In this document: one piece after another, positions 24,008 through 24,013 of the stretch
Layout: each line of letters starts with the position of its first letter
Position numbering within the stretch: position 1 is the first letter of the stretch
Program-made: the position numbers and the translations under genes
Source of the DNA: UBA1049 sp964525815
GTDB lineage: Bacteria; Bacillota; Clostridia; Oscillospirales; CAG-382
NCBI GenBank assembly: GCA_964525815.1
Contig: CAZGJQ010000025.1
Span: 1-24,013, forward strand
DNA length: 24,013 nt
Reading direction: 5' to 3'
The notes under the pieces: model-generated
Seen by the model: the letters and a program-made list of their open reading frames with translations, nothing else
What the model was told of the DNA's origin: nothing
Database searches by the model: none

Positions 24008-24013
24008 TCTCCA

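Overview
This window looks like a chromosomal stretch from a member of the Bacillota, class Clostridia, most likely close to the Oscillospirales. The reasons are the gene content and order (plsX-rnc-radical SAM-smc-ftsY; recJ-relA-dtd-hemZ; DUF1385-prmC), a CdaA-type diadenylate cyclase, strong GGAG-type ribosome binding sites, and frequent TTG/GTG starts beside GGAG. The lineage is an inference from protein style and synteny.

Layout. From 1 to about 21,985 every gene lies on the minus strand, packed with overlaps of 1-14 bases or short gaps. Read in the direction of transcription (high to low coordinates) there are three blocks. (a) DUF1385 membrane protein - prmC, closed by a rho-independent terminator at 20,034-20,076. 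(b) TrmH-family rRNA/tRNA methyltransferase - dprA - (121-base gap) - topA - plsX - rnc - radical SAM protein - smc - ftsY - rdgB. (c) After a good sigma-A-type promoter whose -35 box covers the rdgB stop codon: cdaA - cdaR - recJ - relA - dtd - hemZ, the last running off the left edge. At about 22,050 two back-to-back promoters share overlapping -10 boxes. From there a short plus-strand unit encodes a zinc-ribbon RNHCP-domain protein and an unrecognised membrane protein. The last 560 bases hold a 60-codon minus-strand gene of unknown function, a strong GC hairpin with a T-run on the minus strand, and at the extreme edge a textbook Shine-Dalgarno pointing to a plus-strand gene that should begin at about position 24,014.

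How the genes work together. Block (b) is a housekeeping cluster: DNA topology and segregation (TopA, SMC), DNA uptake (DprA), RNA processing and modification (RNase III, TrmH family), lipid synthesis (PlsX), membrane targeting (FtsY) and nucleotide-pool sanitation (RdgB). Block (c) puts the synthase of c-di-AMP (CdaA, with regulator CdaR) and the bifunctional (p)ppGpp synthetase/hydrolase (Rel) into what looks like one transcription unit with RecJ, D-aminoacyl-tRNA deacylase and a HemZ-type radical SAM enzyme. The usual neighbours glmM (after cdaR), apt (between recJ and relA) and acpP (between plsX and rnc) are absent. Most of the window is ordinary core genome. The least explained parts are the membrane protein at 22,458-23,453 and the right-hand 560 bases. 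No CRISPR array, rRNA, tRNA or complete insertion sequence was seen.
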